DNA of 29,743 bases from assembly GCA_934569425.1 (NCBI GenBank), contig CAKTKM010000004.1, positions 1-29,743 of the forward strand. The letters are read 5' to 3'. The notes beneath the pieces were generated by a model. It saw only the letters and a list, made by a program, of their open reading frames with translations. It searched no databases and was not told the DNA's origin. Origin of the DNA: an uncultured Oscillospiraceae bacterium (GTDB lineage Bacteria > Bacillota > Clostridia > Oscillospirales > Oscillospiraceae). This document shows, in pieces, positions 22,319-29,721 of this stretch. The number at the start of each line of letters is the position of its first letter. Position 1 is the first letter of the stretch. The position numbers and the translations under genes are program-made.

Positions 22319-22616
22319 TGTCACCACGCAGATCGAGAGCAAAACGAGGGTATCGAAGCATATCAATCTCAGCAGCCTGTATTTCATTGTGGGTTGCCTC
22401 ATGCTGGCCTATATGCTTCGGGGCTTTGTCTATGACCTGCTGTTTGTCCCGTACATGATCTTTTCCGGCTGCTGCGCCATCTATCTGGTGCTGCCGTCCC
22501 GCTATAACAAAGGCCGCATGCATTGGGAATCCATTGTGGTACTGCTGCGGGCGGATCGTGCCGTTTATCGGCCTTATATCGAGCCGGAGGAGGACTTGGA
22601 GGTGGACGATGTTTGA
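22305..22616 (+). CDS. PrgI-like small membrane protein
   Basis: A 103-residue protein with two membrane helices (LYFIVGCLMLAYMLRGFVY and FVPYMIFSGCCAIYLVLPS) followed by a short cytosolic end (GRMHWESIVVLLRADRAVYRPY). This matches the PrgI/VirB3-like small proteins of Gram-positive transfer operons. It overlaps the genes on both sides, indicating coupled translation. Confidence 0.78.
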   Translation: MANANVTTQIESKTRVSKHINLSSLYFIVGCLMLAYMLRGFVYDLLFVPYMIFSGCCAIYLVLPSRYNKGRMHWESIVVLLRADRAVYRPYIEPEEDLEVDDV

Positions 22617-23424
22617 TTCAGCGCTGCAAAAGCTCCAAAAGCCAGCCCGACCCCAGGGCGTCCGTGGCCTTCAGGTGTTCTGCATCATCTTCCTGCTGGG
22701 CAACCTGATCTTCTTTTCAACAGGTCTTTTTTTGCCGAAGCATTACAAGGATGTAGAAATCTCCCCCATAGGCACAGAGCTGGAACTGGGCGATTACACT
22801 TTAACGCTGGATTCCTGGGACTGGGCGGAGAAGGACAGAGCCTTTGAGATCATTTTTGATGTGCAGGATCTGTCTTTGGATCGGGAGCCAGAATATACAT
22901 TCCGCTTCCGCTGCGGCGACAGCCGCTACCGCTATAAAATCTATCGGGATCTGGGCGACCTGCTGGTGGTGCGGGTCTCCGGCGTGGCCAGGAGCTTTGC
23001 GCAGGTATCTATGACCGTTTCTGTGGGCGGCACCAGTAAGTCCATTTACATGGATGACCGCTCCATGACCCATGTGGAGCGCCTGACAGACCGCTCCGAC
23101 GCGACCTACCGTATCCGCGCCGTGGAGGGCAAAATTACAGGCTATCAAGGATCCATAGAAAAGCTGGAGCAGCAGAAGACGGAGAAGGACGCCGACATCC
23201 AACTCGCCTACGATAAGCTGGAGGCGCTGGGGGCGTCCAAGGCTAACAAGACAGACAGGCAGCAGGAGGAGATCGACGCCAATATCCGCACCATGGCGGA
23301 CAAACAGAGCCGGCTCCAAAGCGAGCTGGAGGACATCGTGCTGCAGCAGCAAGCGCTGCAGGCACAGCTGGAGCAGGAACAGCAGCTCCTTCTCCGGCTG
23401 CAGGAAGGAGGCGACGGCCAATGA
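22609..23424 (+). CDS. Membrane-anchored coiled-coil transfer protein
   Basis: A 271-residue protein from ATG 22609 (GGAGG eight bases before). One membrane helix lies at residues ~23-42 (VFCIIFLLGNLIFFSTGLFL). A beta-rich outer domain follows (LELGDYTLTLDSWDW, YTFRFRCGDSRYRYKIYRD, VSVGGTSKSIYMDD), then a long coiled coil (KLEQQKTEKDADIQLAYDKL, ELEDIVLQQQALQAQLEQEQ). It probably is a channel scaffold protein, like bitopic VirB8/VirB10-position proteins, but I see no sequence match to name. Its stop overlaps the next start (ATGA). Confidence 0.7.
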   Translation: MFDSALQKLQKPARPQGVRGLQVFCIIFLLGNLIFFSTGLFLPKHYKDVEISPIGTELELGDYTLTLDSWDWAEKDRAFEIIFDVQDLSLDREPEYTFRFRCGDSRYRYKIYRDLGDLLVVRVSGVARSFAQVSMTVSVGGTSKSIYMDDRSMTHVERLTDRSDATYRIRAVEGKITGYQGSIEKLEQQKTEKDADIQLAYDKLEALGASKANKTDRQQEEIDANIRTMADKQSRLQSELEDIVLQQQALQAQLEQEQQLLLRLQEGGDGQ

Positions 23425-24137
23425 TCCTCTGTGTAGGTGACAGGATCAAAATGGGACACCTGACGGAGGCGCTGGAGCAGCGTCTGCATCAGGAGGTCAC
23501 CTTCCTGCCGGAAGCGCCGGACATTAGGCGTCAGGAAAATGACATTCTGCTGGCCGCTCGGGGCGCCGATGCTATTATCTATGATACCAACGCCTATTAT
23601 AACGATGGTGAGGAGCTTATAGGCGTCATCAAGCGGATCTGGCGCACCAATCAGGTAACGCCCATCCTGCTGGTGCCTACCAGCAATCCCAAAAACGAGA
23701 TCGTCAAGGCGGCGCTGGCCGTGCAGATCAAGAACATCATCAATGTGGCACTGACGCCAGGAGAGCAGAAAGACCAACTGGAGAAGATCCTCGCCGGCTA
23801 CTACGCAGCCAACGACGATCGGGAAGACATCCGTGCAGCCGAGGCCGAAGTGGCGGAAGATACCAGAACTCTTACCTCTTTTGTTGGCCAGCTGTACGAC
23901 GCCAAGCAGCGGGAGGAGGAGCGGGAGCACACGGTCATTGTGCGAAAGAAGGGCACGCCGCAGGTGCTGTTGGAGGCGCTGGGGACTGTCGTTCGTGTGC
24001 TGTTTGGTATCGTATCCATTGTGCTGATGGCCACGGCCATCCTGGCTCTGCTCTACGGCAACACACGGGAGCTGCTGCTGCAGAATTTACAGCAGCTCTG
24101 GCAGGAGATATACGCCATGCTGGGAATAGGAGGATAG
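23421..24137 (+). CDS. Receiver-like transfer protein with C-terminal membrane helix
   Basis: A 238-residue protein. The first ~130 residues alternate strands and helices in the manner of a receiver/TadZ-N-like domain (ILCVGDRIKMGHLTEALEQR, ADAIIYDTNAYYNDGEELIG, VTPILLVPTSNPKNEIVKAA). A charged linker (REEEREHTVIVRKKG) and one membrane helix (VLFGIVSIVLMATAILALLYG) follow. No Walker motif is present. Between the coiled-coil protein and virD4 it may place or regulate the coupling protein at the membrane; this is inference from position. Confidence 0.65.
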   Translation: MILCVGDRIKMGHLTEALEQRLHQEVTFLPEAPDIRRQENDILLAARGADAIIYDTNAYYNDGEELIGVIKRIWRTNQVTPILLVPTSNPKNEIVKAALAVQIKNIINVALTPGEQKDQLEKILAGYYAANDDREDIRAAEAEVAEDTRTLTSFVGQLYDAKQREEEREHTVIVRKKGTPQVLLEALGTVVRVLFGIVSIVLMATAILALLYGNTRELLLQNLQQLWQEIYAMLGIGG

Positions 24138-24138
24138 C

Positions 24139-25545
24139 ATGAATTTTTTTGATAGTATAGATACCCTGCTCTGGAAGCTCTGCATCTTGGGCGGGATCCT
24201 GCTCATTGCAGCGGGGGTCGGCCGGCTGCTGCTCCGCGGCCGCAGCCTGCCGGGCAGCAGCCGGCAGCGTTTACAGGTGCGGCAGGGACTGAAAGGCAGT
24301 GGGCTGAAGACGGGAAAAACGCCGGAGGGATTCACCTTCGGCCGGAAGGGCGGGGAGAAAGTCTATCTGCCCTGTAATGCAGAGGGGCATATCGCCGTTT
24401 TTGGCGGCAGCGGCGAAGGCAAGACCTCAGCGCTGCTGATCCCCTCCCTTCGGGCATGGAGCGGCTCGTCTTTCTGCATTGACATCTCCGGAGATATATC
24501 CAAAAATGTCCCCTGCGAGAACAAGATCATTCTCTCGCCGGATGATCCGGAGCATTCTGCCATCTATAATGTCTTTGACGAGATAGACCGCGCGGAGGAT
24601 CCTGACGAGCGTAGGGCGCTGCTGGAACAGCTCACCTTCTCCATTCTGCCTTTAGCACCGAAAGCAACGAGTGCGGAGCGCTACTTCACGGAAACCGCAC
24701 GGAAGATCCTGCTGGCATCTTTTGTGGCGTTCTACGATAGAGGACTTGATTTCTGTGAGATTATGCGGGTGGTTTTTATGAATTCCCCGAAAGGCTTGTT
24801 TCAGCTAATTTCTGCCCAAGAAAATCAGCGAGCAACAGGCTACATCCAGACGCTGGCGCAGGAGAATGAAAAGAACATAGCCGGAGCCAAGTCCACACTG
24901 GATGAAAACATCAAACTCTTTGCCGATTACAGCAAAATGGAGCGGATCCTGCGCCGACCGGCCAGCGCCGCCGAGCCGTATCTGGCTCCGTCGGATCTGG
25001 AGTCGTCCCGTATCTTTCTGGTGGTACCGGACAAAAAGCAGGAGTTCTACGGCCTGTTTTGTAACATTGTGGTGGCGCAGATGCTGGATTATATCAGCCA
25101 GCGACCCTATGACCGCAGCCGTGACAAACGGATCTTGCTGGCACTGGATGAATTTGCCAGCCTGCGGCATCTGGAGATCCTCAGCCCCATGCGGAAGATC
25201 AGAAAAAACGGAGCCAATATCTGCATTCTCACCCAGTCCCTCTCCGACATTGACCTGGTTTACAGCAAGGACGAGCGGAAGGTGATCCTGGACAACTGCG
25301 CCTATACTGTGGTGCTCTCCGGCAACGATCCGGAGACCAGAACTTATTTTTCCGACCTTGTTGGAAAAGCAGATCATGATAAGGTCAGCACCACCACCGG
25401 TGGCCGGGCGAGCAGCACCTCTACCAGCTCCCAGGAGGGCTATGCCATCCACCCCAACACATGGAAAAGCCTGGGCGAGCAGCTGGTGGTCATACACAGG
25501 GGCGGGTATGCCAAATTGAAGAAAAATTACTATTTCAAAAGGTGA
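24139..25545 (+). CDS. virD4: VirD4/TraG-type coupling protein
   Basis: A 468-residue type IV coupling ATPase that should recruit the relaxase-DNA complex and any protein substrates to the channel. An N-terminal membrane helix (LWKLCILGGILLIAAGVG) is followed by Walker A (GGSGEGKTSALL, from residue 89) and Walker B (RILLALDEFASL, ~331-342), with the ANICILTQSLSDID motif after it. Only one clear N-terminal helix is present, where many VirD4 proteins have two. GGAGG precedes the start. It closes the main transfer operon and is followed by a terminator. Confidence 0.95.
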   Translation: MNFFDSIDTLLWKLCILGGILLIAAGVGRLLLRGRSLPGSSRQRLQVRQGLKGSGLKTGKTPEGFTFGRKGGEKVYLPCNAEGHIAVFGGSGEGKTSALLIPSLRAWSGSSFCIDISGDISKNVPCENKIILSPDDPEHSAIYNVFDEIDRAEDPDERRALLEQLTFSILPLAPKATSAERYFTETARKILLASFVAFYDRGLDFCEIMRVVFMNSPKGLFQLISAQENQRATGYIQTLAQENEKNIAGAKSTLDENIKLFADYSKMERILRRPASAAEPYLAPSDLESSRIFLVVPDKKQEFYGLFCNIVVAQMLDYISQRPYDRSRDKRILLALDEFASLRHLEILSPMRKIRKNGANICILTQSLSDIDLVYSKDERKVILDNCAYTVVLSGNDPETRTYFSDLVGKADHDKVSTTTGGRASSTSTSSQEGYAIHPNTWKSLGEQLVVIHRGGYAKLKKNYYFKR

Positions 25546-25558
25546 ATTATGTACCACC

Positions 25559-25588
25559 AAGAGACGGTCTACACCGTCTCTTTTTTAT
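25559..25588 (+). terminator. Terminator after virD4
   Basis: AGAGACGGT-CTAC-ACCGTCTCT followed by TTTTT ends the conjugation operon. Confidence 0.92.
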
Positions 25589-25610
25589 TTCACCAGAAAG
25601 GAGCATTACC

Positions 25611-25763
25611 ATGACCAACGAAACAAAGAACCCGACCCTGCTGGATGGCGTCGAGATCTCCGACCCTGCAGCTCTGGAAGATCTGACGCCGCAGGAACTG
25701 ACCGCAAGCCGCACCTTTACGCTGGACGGAAAGGAGGTAACGGCGCATGGCAGCGACAAATAA
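25611..25763 (+). CDS. Small acidic protein before ardC
   Basis: Fifty residues from ATG 25611 (AAAGGAG upstream), acidic and without membrane segments or motifs: TNETKNPTLLDGVEISDPAA then EDLTPQELTASRTFTLDGKE. It overlaps the following ardC-like gene by 17 bases, so the two are probably translated together. Function unknown. Confidence 0.6.
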   Translation: MTNETKNPTLLDGVEISDPAALEDLTPQELTASRTFTLDGKEVTAHGSDK

Positions 25764-27885
25764 AGTCCGTGAGGAGCTGGCGCAGGCGTTCCTGGCTGCG
25801 CTGAAGGAGGATCATATCCCGTGGCGCGCCTGCTGGACACAAGGACGCCCCTATAACGCTGTTTCCGGCAGACGCTATAAAGGCGTCAATACGCTGCGGC
25901 TCTCCATGCTGGCCGATGAACAGGGTTATACAGATCCTCGCTGGTGTACCTTCCAGCAGGCCAAAGAGAAAGGCTGGAAGATCCGTAAGGGCGAGCACGC
26001 CACCAAGGTCGAATACTGGGCTATGTATGATGCGGAGGAGAAAAAGCTGCTGAGCTGGGACGAGGTCAAGCGCATGATGCGAGACGGCCCCGATGCCGCC
26101 GACAAGCTCCAACTACGCAGTTATATCTCTCTTGTCTTCAATGCTTCTCAGATCGAAGGTATCCCTGTCCTGCAGCAGCGGCAGGCGACGGATATAGGCG
26201 ATTTGCGCCGACAGAGGGACACCCTGCTGGAGAATATGCATCTGGCCTATCGGGAGCAAGGCACCCGTGCCTACTACTCCCCCATGGCCGACATGGTGAC
26301 GCTGCCTCCGGAGGGCAGCTTCGATGATCCATACAGCTACATTTCAACCTTTTTTCATGAGTGCGGCCACGCCACCGGGCATCCAAGCCGGCTGAACCGC
26401 CCCGTGGAGAAGCAGGGCAGCGAGGATTACGCACGGGAGGAGCTGCGGGCGGAGATCGCCAGCGCCTTCGTTTCACAGGAACTGGGGCTGGAAATGTCCC
26501 AAAAGGCTATGGACGATCATTTCGACCTGCATAAAGCCTATATTCAGAGTTGGATCGAGACGCTGGAGAAAGATCCGCAGGAGCTGTTTGTCGCCATTAA
26601 GGATGCCAACAGCATTGCCAATTACCTGATGGAAAAGGGCGAGTTCCTGCAGGGACAGGAGCTTGCCAAAGAAAAGCGGCAGATCCAGCAGCCGAAGCGT
26701 CAGGGCACCAAGTATATTCCTGCCGACCTCATAGAGCTGGCGCGCAGCCAGGATGTGTTTGACATTCTCCAGCGCACCGGAGAGCCGCTGGTTAAAAAGG
26801 ACGGCCAGTGGCGCTCTGTGGCGCATGACAGCCTGGTAGTGACCCCTGGTAAGGGCTACTACTGGTTTTCACGGGCAGAGGGCAGCAAAAGCCCCATTGA
26901 CTACTTTGTCCATGTCCACGGCATGAGCTTTCAGCAGGCCGCTAAAACAGTCCTGGACGCTATCAACAGAGATATTGCCTATGCGAAGCAGCCGGTGCAG
27001 GAGCAGCAGCGGCCTGTCAAAAACCCCAGATTCCGGCCGCTGCCACGGGCGAAATCAAATCTCGACGCCTACAATTACCTCACGCAAGAGCGGGGGCTGG
27101 ATGCGCAACTGGTGCGTGGCCTGATGGAGAAAGGCATCATTTACCAGACCGATAAATATAAAAATGTCACCTTCGTCGGGACAGACTTTGACGGCGTGGT
27201 AGTCAGCCAGTTCGCCCGCTGCTATGACGAGGATTCCGGCGCCAGTAAGTTCCGCCGCTTTGATGCATGGGGCAGCTCTAAGGCCTACCGCTTTCGCATC
27301 GAGAACCCAACCTGTCCCCGCTGCAATGTATTTGAAAGCGAAATCGACCTGCTCTCTTACCTCTCCCTGCGGCCGGAAACGGAGCGCACAGAGAACTATA
27401 TCTCTCTGGGCGGCGTATCTCCCAAGGCACTATACACCTACCTGCAGCATCGACCGGACACTACCCAGATCAATATTTGCACCGATAACGATAAGGCCGG
27501 CGAAAAATTCGCCCGGGCGATGCAAATGCAGCTGGGGGATGATTATGAGGTAACAAGGGCGTTGCCACCCATCGGCAAGGACTGGAACGAATCGCTGGTA
27601 CGCATTCGGGAGCTAAAAGAAATCTGGGAGCACGAAACCAATGATCCGGAAACGGAGGAATGGCGGGATCGGTTGACACCGCAGGAGGCGAAACTCGTGG
27701 CCGCATGGGACGATGACTTTGATGATGGCCTGGCTCGCATGGCTGCCGACACTCTCACCCGTTCCCTGCGGCCTACCGAACGCGCGCAGGACGATCTTGG
27801 CCTGAAAGGCGCTTTGGCCAAGCTCAATCCCGTGAAGCAAGAACATGACCCTTTCGCCCGAAAGGATGAGGATTGGACTTACTGA
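25747..27885 (+). CDS. ArdC-type antirestriction / TOPRIM fusion protein with shared EDWTY tail
   Basis: A 712-residue multi-domain protein. Residues ~1-300 are ArdC-like: an ssDNA-binding N-domain (NTLRLSMLADEQGYTDPRWC, WKIRKGEHATKVEYW) then a zincin-like peptidase with HECGH at 204-208. Residues ~325-420 resemble DUF3991 (SPIDYFVHVHGMSFQQAA). Residues ~435-640 form a TOPRIM domain with an acidic residue in FESEIDLLSY (~529-538) and DND at 580-582 (NICTDNDKAG). The last 29 residues match the ends of CptN and the 114-aa protein (KDEDWTY). ArdC proteins bind single-stranded DNA and shield entering plasmid DNA; the TOPRIM part suggests priming or DNA processing. Act together with SSB during establishment is inferred. 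Confidence 0.88.
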   Translation: MAATNKVREELAQAFLAALKEDHIPWRACWTQGRPYNAVSGRRYKGVNTLRLSMLADEQGYTDPRWCTFQQAKEKGWKIRKGEHATKVEYWAMYDAEEKKLLSWDEVKRMMRDGPDAADKLQLRSYISLVFNASQIEGIPVLQQRQATDIGDLRRQRDTLLENMHLAYREQGTRAYYSPMADMVTLPPEGSFDDPYSYISTFFHECGHATGHPSRLNRPVEKQGSEDYAREELRAEIASAFVSQELGLEMSQKAMDDHFDLHKAYIQSWIETLEKDPQELFVAIKDANSIANYLMEKGEFLQGQELAKEKRQIQQPKRQGTKYIPADLIELARSQDVFDILQRTGEPLVKKDGQWRSVAHDSLVVTPGKGYYWFSRAEGSKSPIDYFVHVHGMSFQQAAKTVLDAINRDIAYAKQPVQEQQRPVKNPRFRPLPRAKSNLDAYNYLTQERGLDAQLVRGLMEKGIIYQTDKYKNVTFVGTDFDGVVVSQFARCYDEDSGASKFRRFDAWGSSKAYRFRIENPTCPRCNVFESEIDLLSYLSLRPETERTENYISLGGVSPKALYTYLQHRPDTTQINICTDNDKAGEKFARAMQMQLGDDYEVTRALPPIGKDWNESLVRIRELKEIWEHETNDPETEEWRDRLTPQEAKLVAAWDDDFDDGLARMAADTLTRSLRPTERAQDDLGLKGALAKLNPVKQEHDPFARKDEDWTY

Positions 27886-27917
27886 CCGTCCTTGTCCAAT
27901 AGGTAAATAAACAGAAC

Positions 27918-27947
27918 AGCAGCGGCAGCCAACAGGCTGCCGCTGCT
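27918..27947 (+). repeat. GC-rich leader hairpin before the replication-type gene
   Basis: AGCAGCGGCAGCC-AACA-GGCTGCCGCTGCT (13-bp stem), after CAATAGGTAAATAAA. Same position and sequence as the hairpins at 6967-6992 and 7504-7527, but here the A and B hairpins between stop codon and leader are missing. Confidence 0.75.
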
Positions 27948-27972
27948 CATATCTTAGGAGATGAAAAAACAA

Positions 27973-28701
27973 ATGAGAAAGAGCTACTTCAAAGCCCCGA
28001 ATAGTCTTATCTGCAATGATGCTCTCAGCTTCACCGCCCGTCGAGTAGGTATGGTGTTCTTTGCCTATTGCAACGCACTGGGCGGCTGCCGCAAGAGCTA
28101 TAAGACCATCGCCGCCCTGGCACGCTGCAGCGTGGCCACCGCCGTCAAGGCCGTGCGGGAGCTGCAGGAGGCAGGATATATTTCCGTCAAGCGCACCAAG
28201 TATTACAGCGGCAAACTGGAGCGTGCCGCATATGGGAAGAACACCTACACCGTCGATCTGGCGCTGCTGCAGCAAGGCTATACCATCTTCAATCGCGCTA
28301 TATTCTCTCAGGAATTGACCGATTCTGCCTTTGTCGTGTTCTGCGCAGTTGTTATCTGCGCCGGCAACGAGCACCGTGCGTTTCCCAGCATTTCTGCGCT
28401 GCAAAAGAAAACCGGCGCAGTACGCTCCACCGTCTGCGCCGGATTAAAGCTGCTCAAAGCCCTCAAAAACTTGCTTGTGCAGCTCTGTGTGAAGAAGAAC
28501 CGTGAGCATACAGCGAACTCCTACATCCTCTGCAACACCTCGGTTTTCTGCGTTCAGCATACCGCAGGGGAGGAGATCTGTCAAGCCCCAGTCGAGGTTT
28601 TTTCGCTGAGGGGGGTAGTCCGAAATTTAGAAAATAAGGTTAAGACTCAGATAACGAGAGTATTAAATTACCTGTTGAAGAAAGACTTACCTACCGTCTA
28701 A
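27973..28701 (+). CDS. Winged-helix replication-initiator-like protein
   Basis: About 242 residues; ATG 27973 is chosen because the ribosome site (TTAGGAG) abuts the earlier ATG at 27961. The N-terminus (YFKAPNSLICNDALSFTARR) and first winged helix (SYKTIAALARCSVATAVKAVRELQEAGYISVKR, residues ~38-70) resemble the N-terminal domain of RepA_N/RepL-like replication proteins and ICE regulators. A second helix-turn-helix-like part is at residues ~136-163 (ISALQKKTGAVRSTVCAGLK). Seven cysteines lie in the second half. Autonomous replication of the excised circle, working with ParA/ParB, is plausible; a transcription regulator is the alternative. Confidence 0.65.
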   Translation: MRKSYFKAPNSLICNDALSFTARRVGMVFFAYCNALGGCRKSYKTIAALARCSVATAVKAVRELQEAGYISVKRTKYYSGKLERAAYGKNTYTVDLALLQQGYTIFNRAIFSQELTDSAFVVFCAVVICAGNEHRAFPSISALQKKTGAVRSTVCAGLKLLKALKNLLVQLCVKKNREHTANSYILCNTSVFCVQHTAGEEICQAPVEVFSLRGVVRNLENKVKTQITRVLNYLLKKDLPTV

Positions 28702-28828
28702 CGGGGGAAAATACAAAAAAATCTTTTCTCACACCCGCCCCCTGGCGCAGATCACAGGTCTGCTCCCAGCTCCAGCAGCAGGGGGGCCCTGTGCGTAAAC
28801 TCCGACAGGAGTTTTCCACGGGGGGTAA

Positions 28829-29047
28829 TTGCTGCGGTCGTTACGGCGCTGGCAGCCTGATGCAGTAAGCTGGAATCTGCAGGACTGCCAAAACCCACGC
28901 CTGCACGGCAAGGGGCTGACTGCCAACCGCAGCGGCCAGTGGAGGTACAGGATCGGCGACTATCGCCTCCTCTGCCAAATTGATGATGGCAAGCTGGTGA
29001 TCCTGGCTTTATCCGTGGGGCACCGGCGAGAGGTATACGGGAGCTGA
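28829..29047 (+). pseudogene. RelE/ParE-type toxin remnant (C-terminal half)
   Basis: The frame from about 28868 onward encodes NLQDCQNPRLHGKGLTANRS, then WRYRIGDYRLLCQIDDGKL and a LSVGHRREVY end. This is the C-terminal two thirds of a RelE-type mRNA interferase, keeping the RYRIGDYR active-site region. The usual ~30 N-terminal residues are missing; the upstream bases do not encode them in any frame I read, and no antitoxin gene adjoins. No ribosome site precedes the possible TTG start. I read this as a decayed type II toxin, not an active gene. The 28702-28828 stretch before it holds only a small AAACTCC-GACA-GGAGTTT hairpin. Confidence 0.7.
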
Positions 29048-29080
29048 ATTACCGCATACTCGAATCACATAAAAAAATAC

Positions 29081-29109
29081 TTGCCTTTTGGGGAAAAAGC
29101 AAGTATACT
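29081..29109 (+). promoter_or_regulatory. Rightward promoter of a convergent RNA pair
   Basis: TTGCCT and TATACT with exactly 17 bases between; start near 29116. It faces the leftward promoter at 29239-29267. Confidence 0.7.
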
Positions 29110-29124
29110 GTCTGTAACAAGTCA

Positions 29125-29232
29125 ATAAACGATAAGCGCCACTTGCGGTTCCCGCCGCAAATGGCGCCAACTCGGACGATGAAGGAACCATCGTGAGAGC
29201 ATTTGTATCGTTGTTTCTGTGGTGCCCACAGT
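29125..29232 (-). ncRNA. Predicted leftward antisense RNA near the right end
   Basis: From the promoter at 29239-29267 a ~110-nt RNA would end at a 12-bp hairpin (29136-29167, one mismatch) followed on the minus strand by TTATCGTTTATT. It contains two further hairpins (CTGTGGTGCCCACAG at 29217-29231 and ACGATGGTTCC/TCATCGT). It is fully antisense to the start of the rightward transcript, including an AAGGA site and a GTG at 29193 that opens a 45-codon frame (VRAFVSLFLWCPQYKHC). The design is that of a type I toxin-antitoxin or an antisense-controlled small gene. The peptide itself is uncertain. Confidence 0.5.
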
Positions 29233-29238
29233 ACAAGC

Positions 29239-29267
29239 ATTGTAGCACCACTGAGCATAAATGGCAA
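29239..29267 (-). promoter_or_regulatory. Leftward promoter of the convergent RNA pair
   Basis: On the minus strand TTGCCA (29262-29267) and TACAAT (29239-29244) with 17-base spacing. Confidence 0.7.
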
Positions 29268-29310
29268 GTCTTTTTCGATGGTGCAATCGTCGGAAAAGAC
29301 TTGTCTTTTA
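29265..29310 (+). terminator. Terminator of the rightward RNA
   Basis: CAAGTCTTTTTCGAT and ATCGTCGGAAAAGACTTG arms followed by TCTTTTATT. Confidence 0.7.
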
Positions 29311-29330
29311 TTGCTTGTCGTTCTTGTTAG

Positions 29331-29630
29331 TAGGCTGTGAGCGCAGCTTTACTATAAATTGCCAACTGAATGATCGTCCCGGTCAAATACAAGCGCATCT
29401 CTCGGAGCTTCGCCACGACATGAGCGGCGCCGCTGCTTCCATCAGCGGTCACGGCAGATGAAACGCAAAGGACAGATAGAGAGTCTGCCCTGCGAGAACG
29501 AATACATTGTTTTCGTTGACAACGTGGTGAAGCCCTTGCAGTATTGCACAATAAGGCGCAGGCACAGGAACCAGATCGGGAAGAACGACAAACCAAGCAA
29601 TGAACAACCAGACTATGGATTCATTATAAA
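29331..29630. other. Right-end region without a supported gene
   Basis: I see no gene with a ribosome site and recognisable product. A rightward frame from ATG 29458 (KRKGQIESLPCENEYIVFVD) overlaps the stop of another short frame (ATGA) but continues through the terminator and antisense to the tRNA, so it is doubtful. This segment next to attR probably holds integrase arm-binding sites, though I cannot point to repeats that prove it. Confidence 0.4.
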
Positions 29631-29664
29631 CCACGGGGAACTGCATATATGCAGTTCCCCCATG
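29631..29664 (-). terminator. Terminator of tRNA-Gln supplied by the ICE
   Basis: A perfect 13-bp inverted repeat GGGGAACTGCATA/TATGCAGTTCCCC (29635-29660), extended by CCA/TGG, followed on the minus strand by TTTATAAT. It starts five bases after the tRNA CCA end, so the element replaces the terminator lost on integration. Confidence 0.75.
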
Positions 29665-29669
29665 GTTTT

Positions 29670-29721
29670 TGGCAGCGGGAGAAGGATTCGAACCCTCACA
29701 TACGGAGTCAGAGTCCGCTGT
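29670..29721 (-). repeat. attR: attR: 52-bp tRNA-Gln core, right copy
   Basis: Identical to 1752-1803. Here the core is joined to the tRNA 5' half (29722-29743), so the tRNA gene remains whole at this end of the ICE. Confidence 0.93.
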
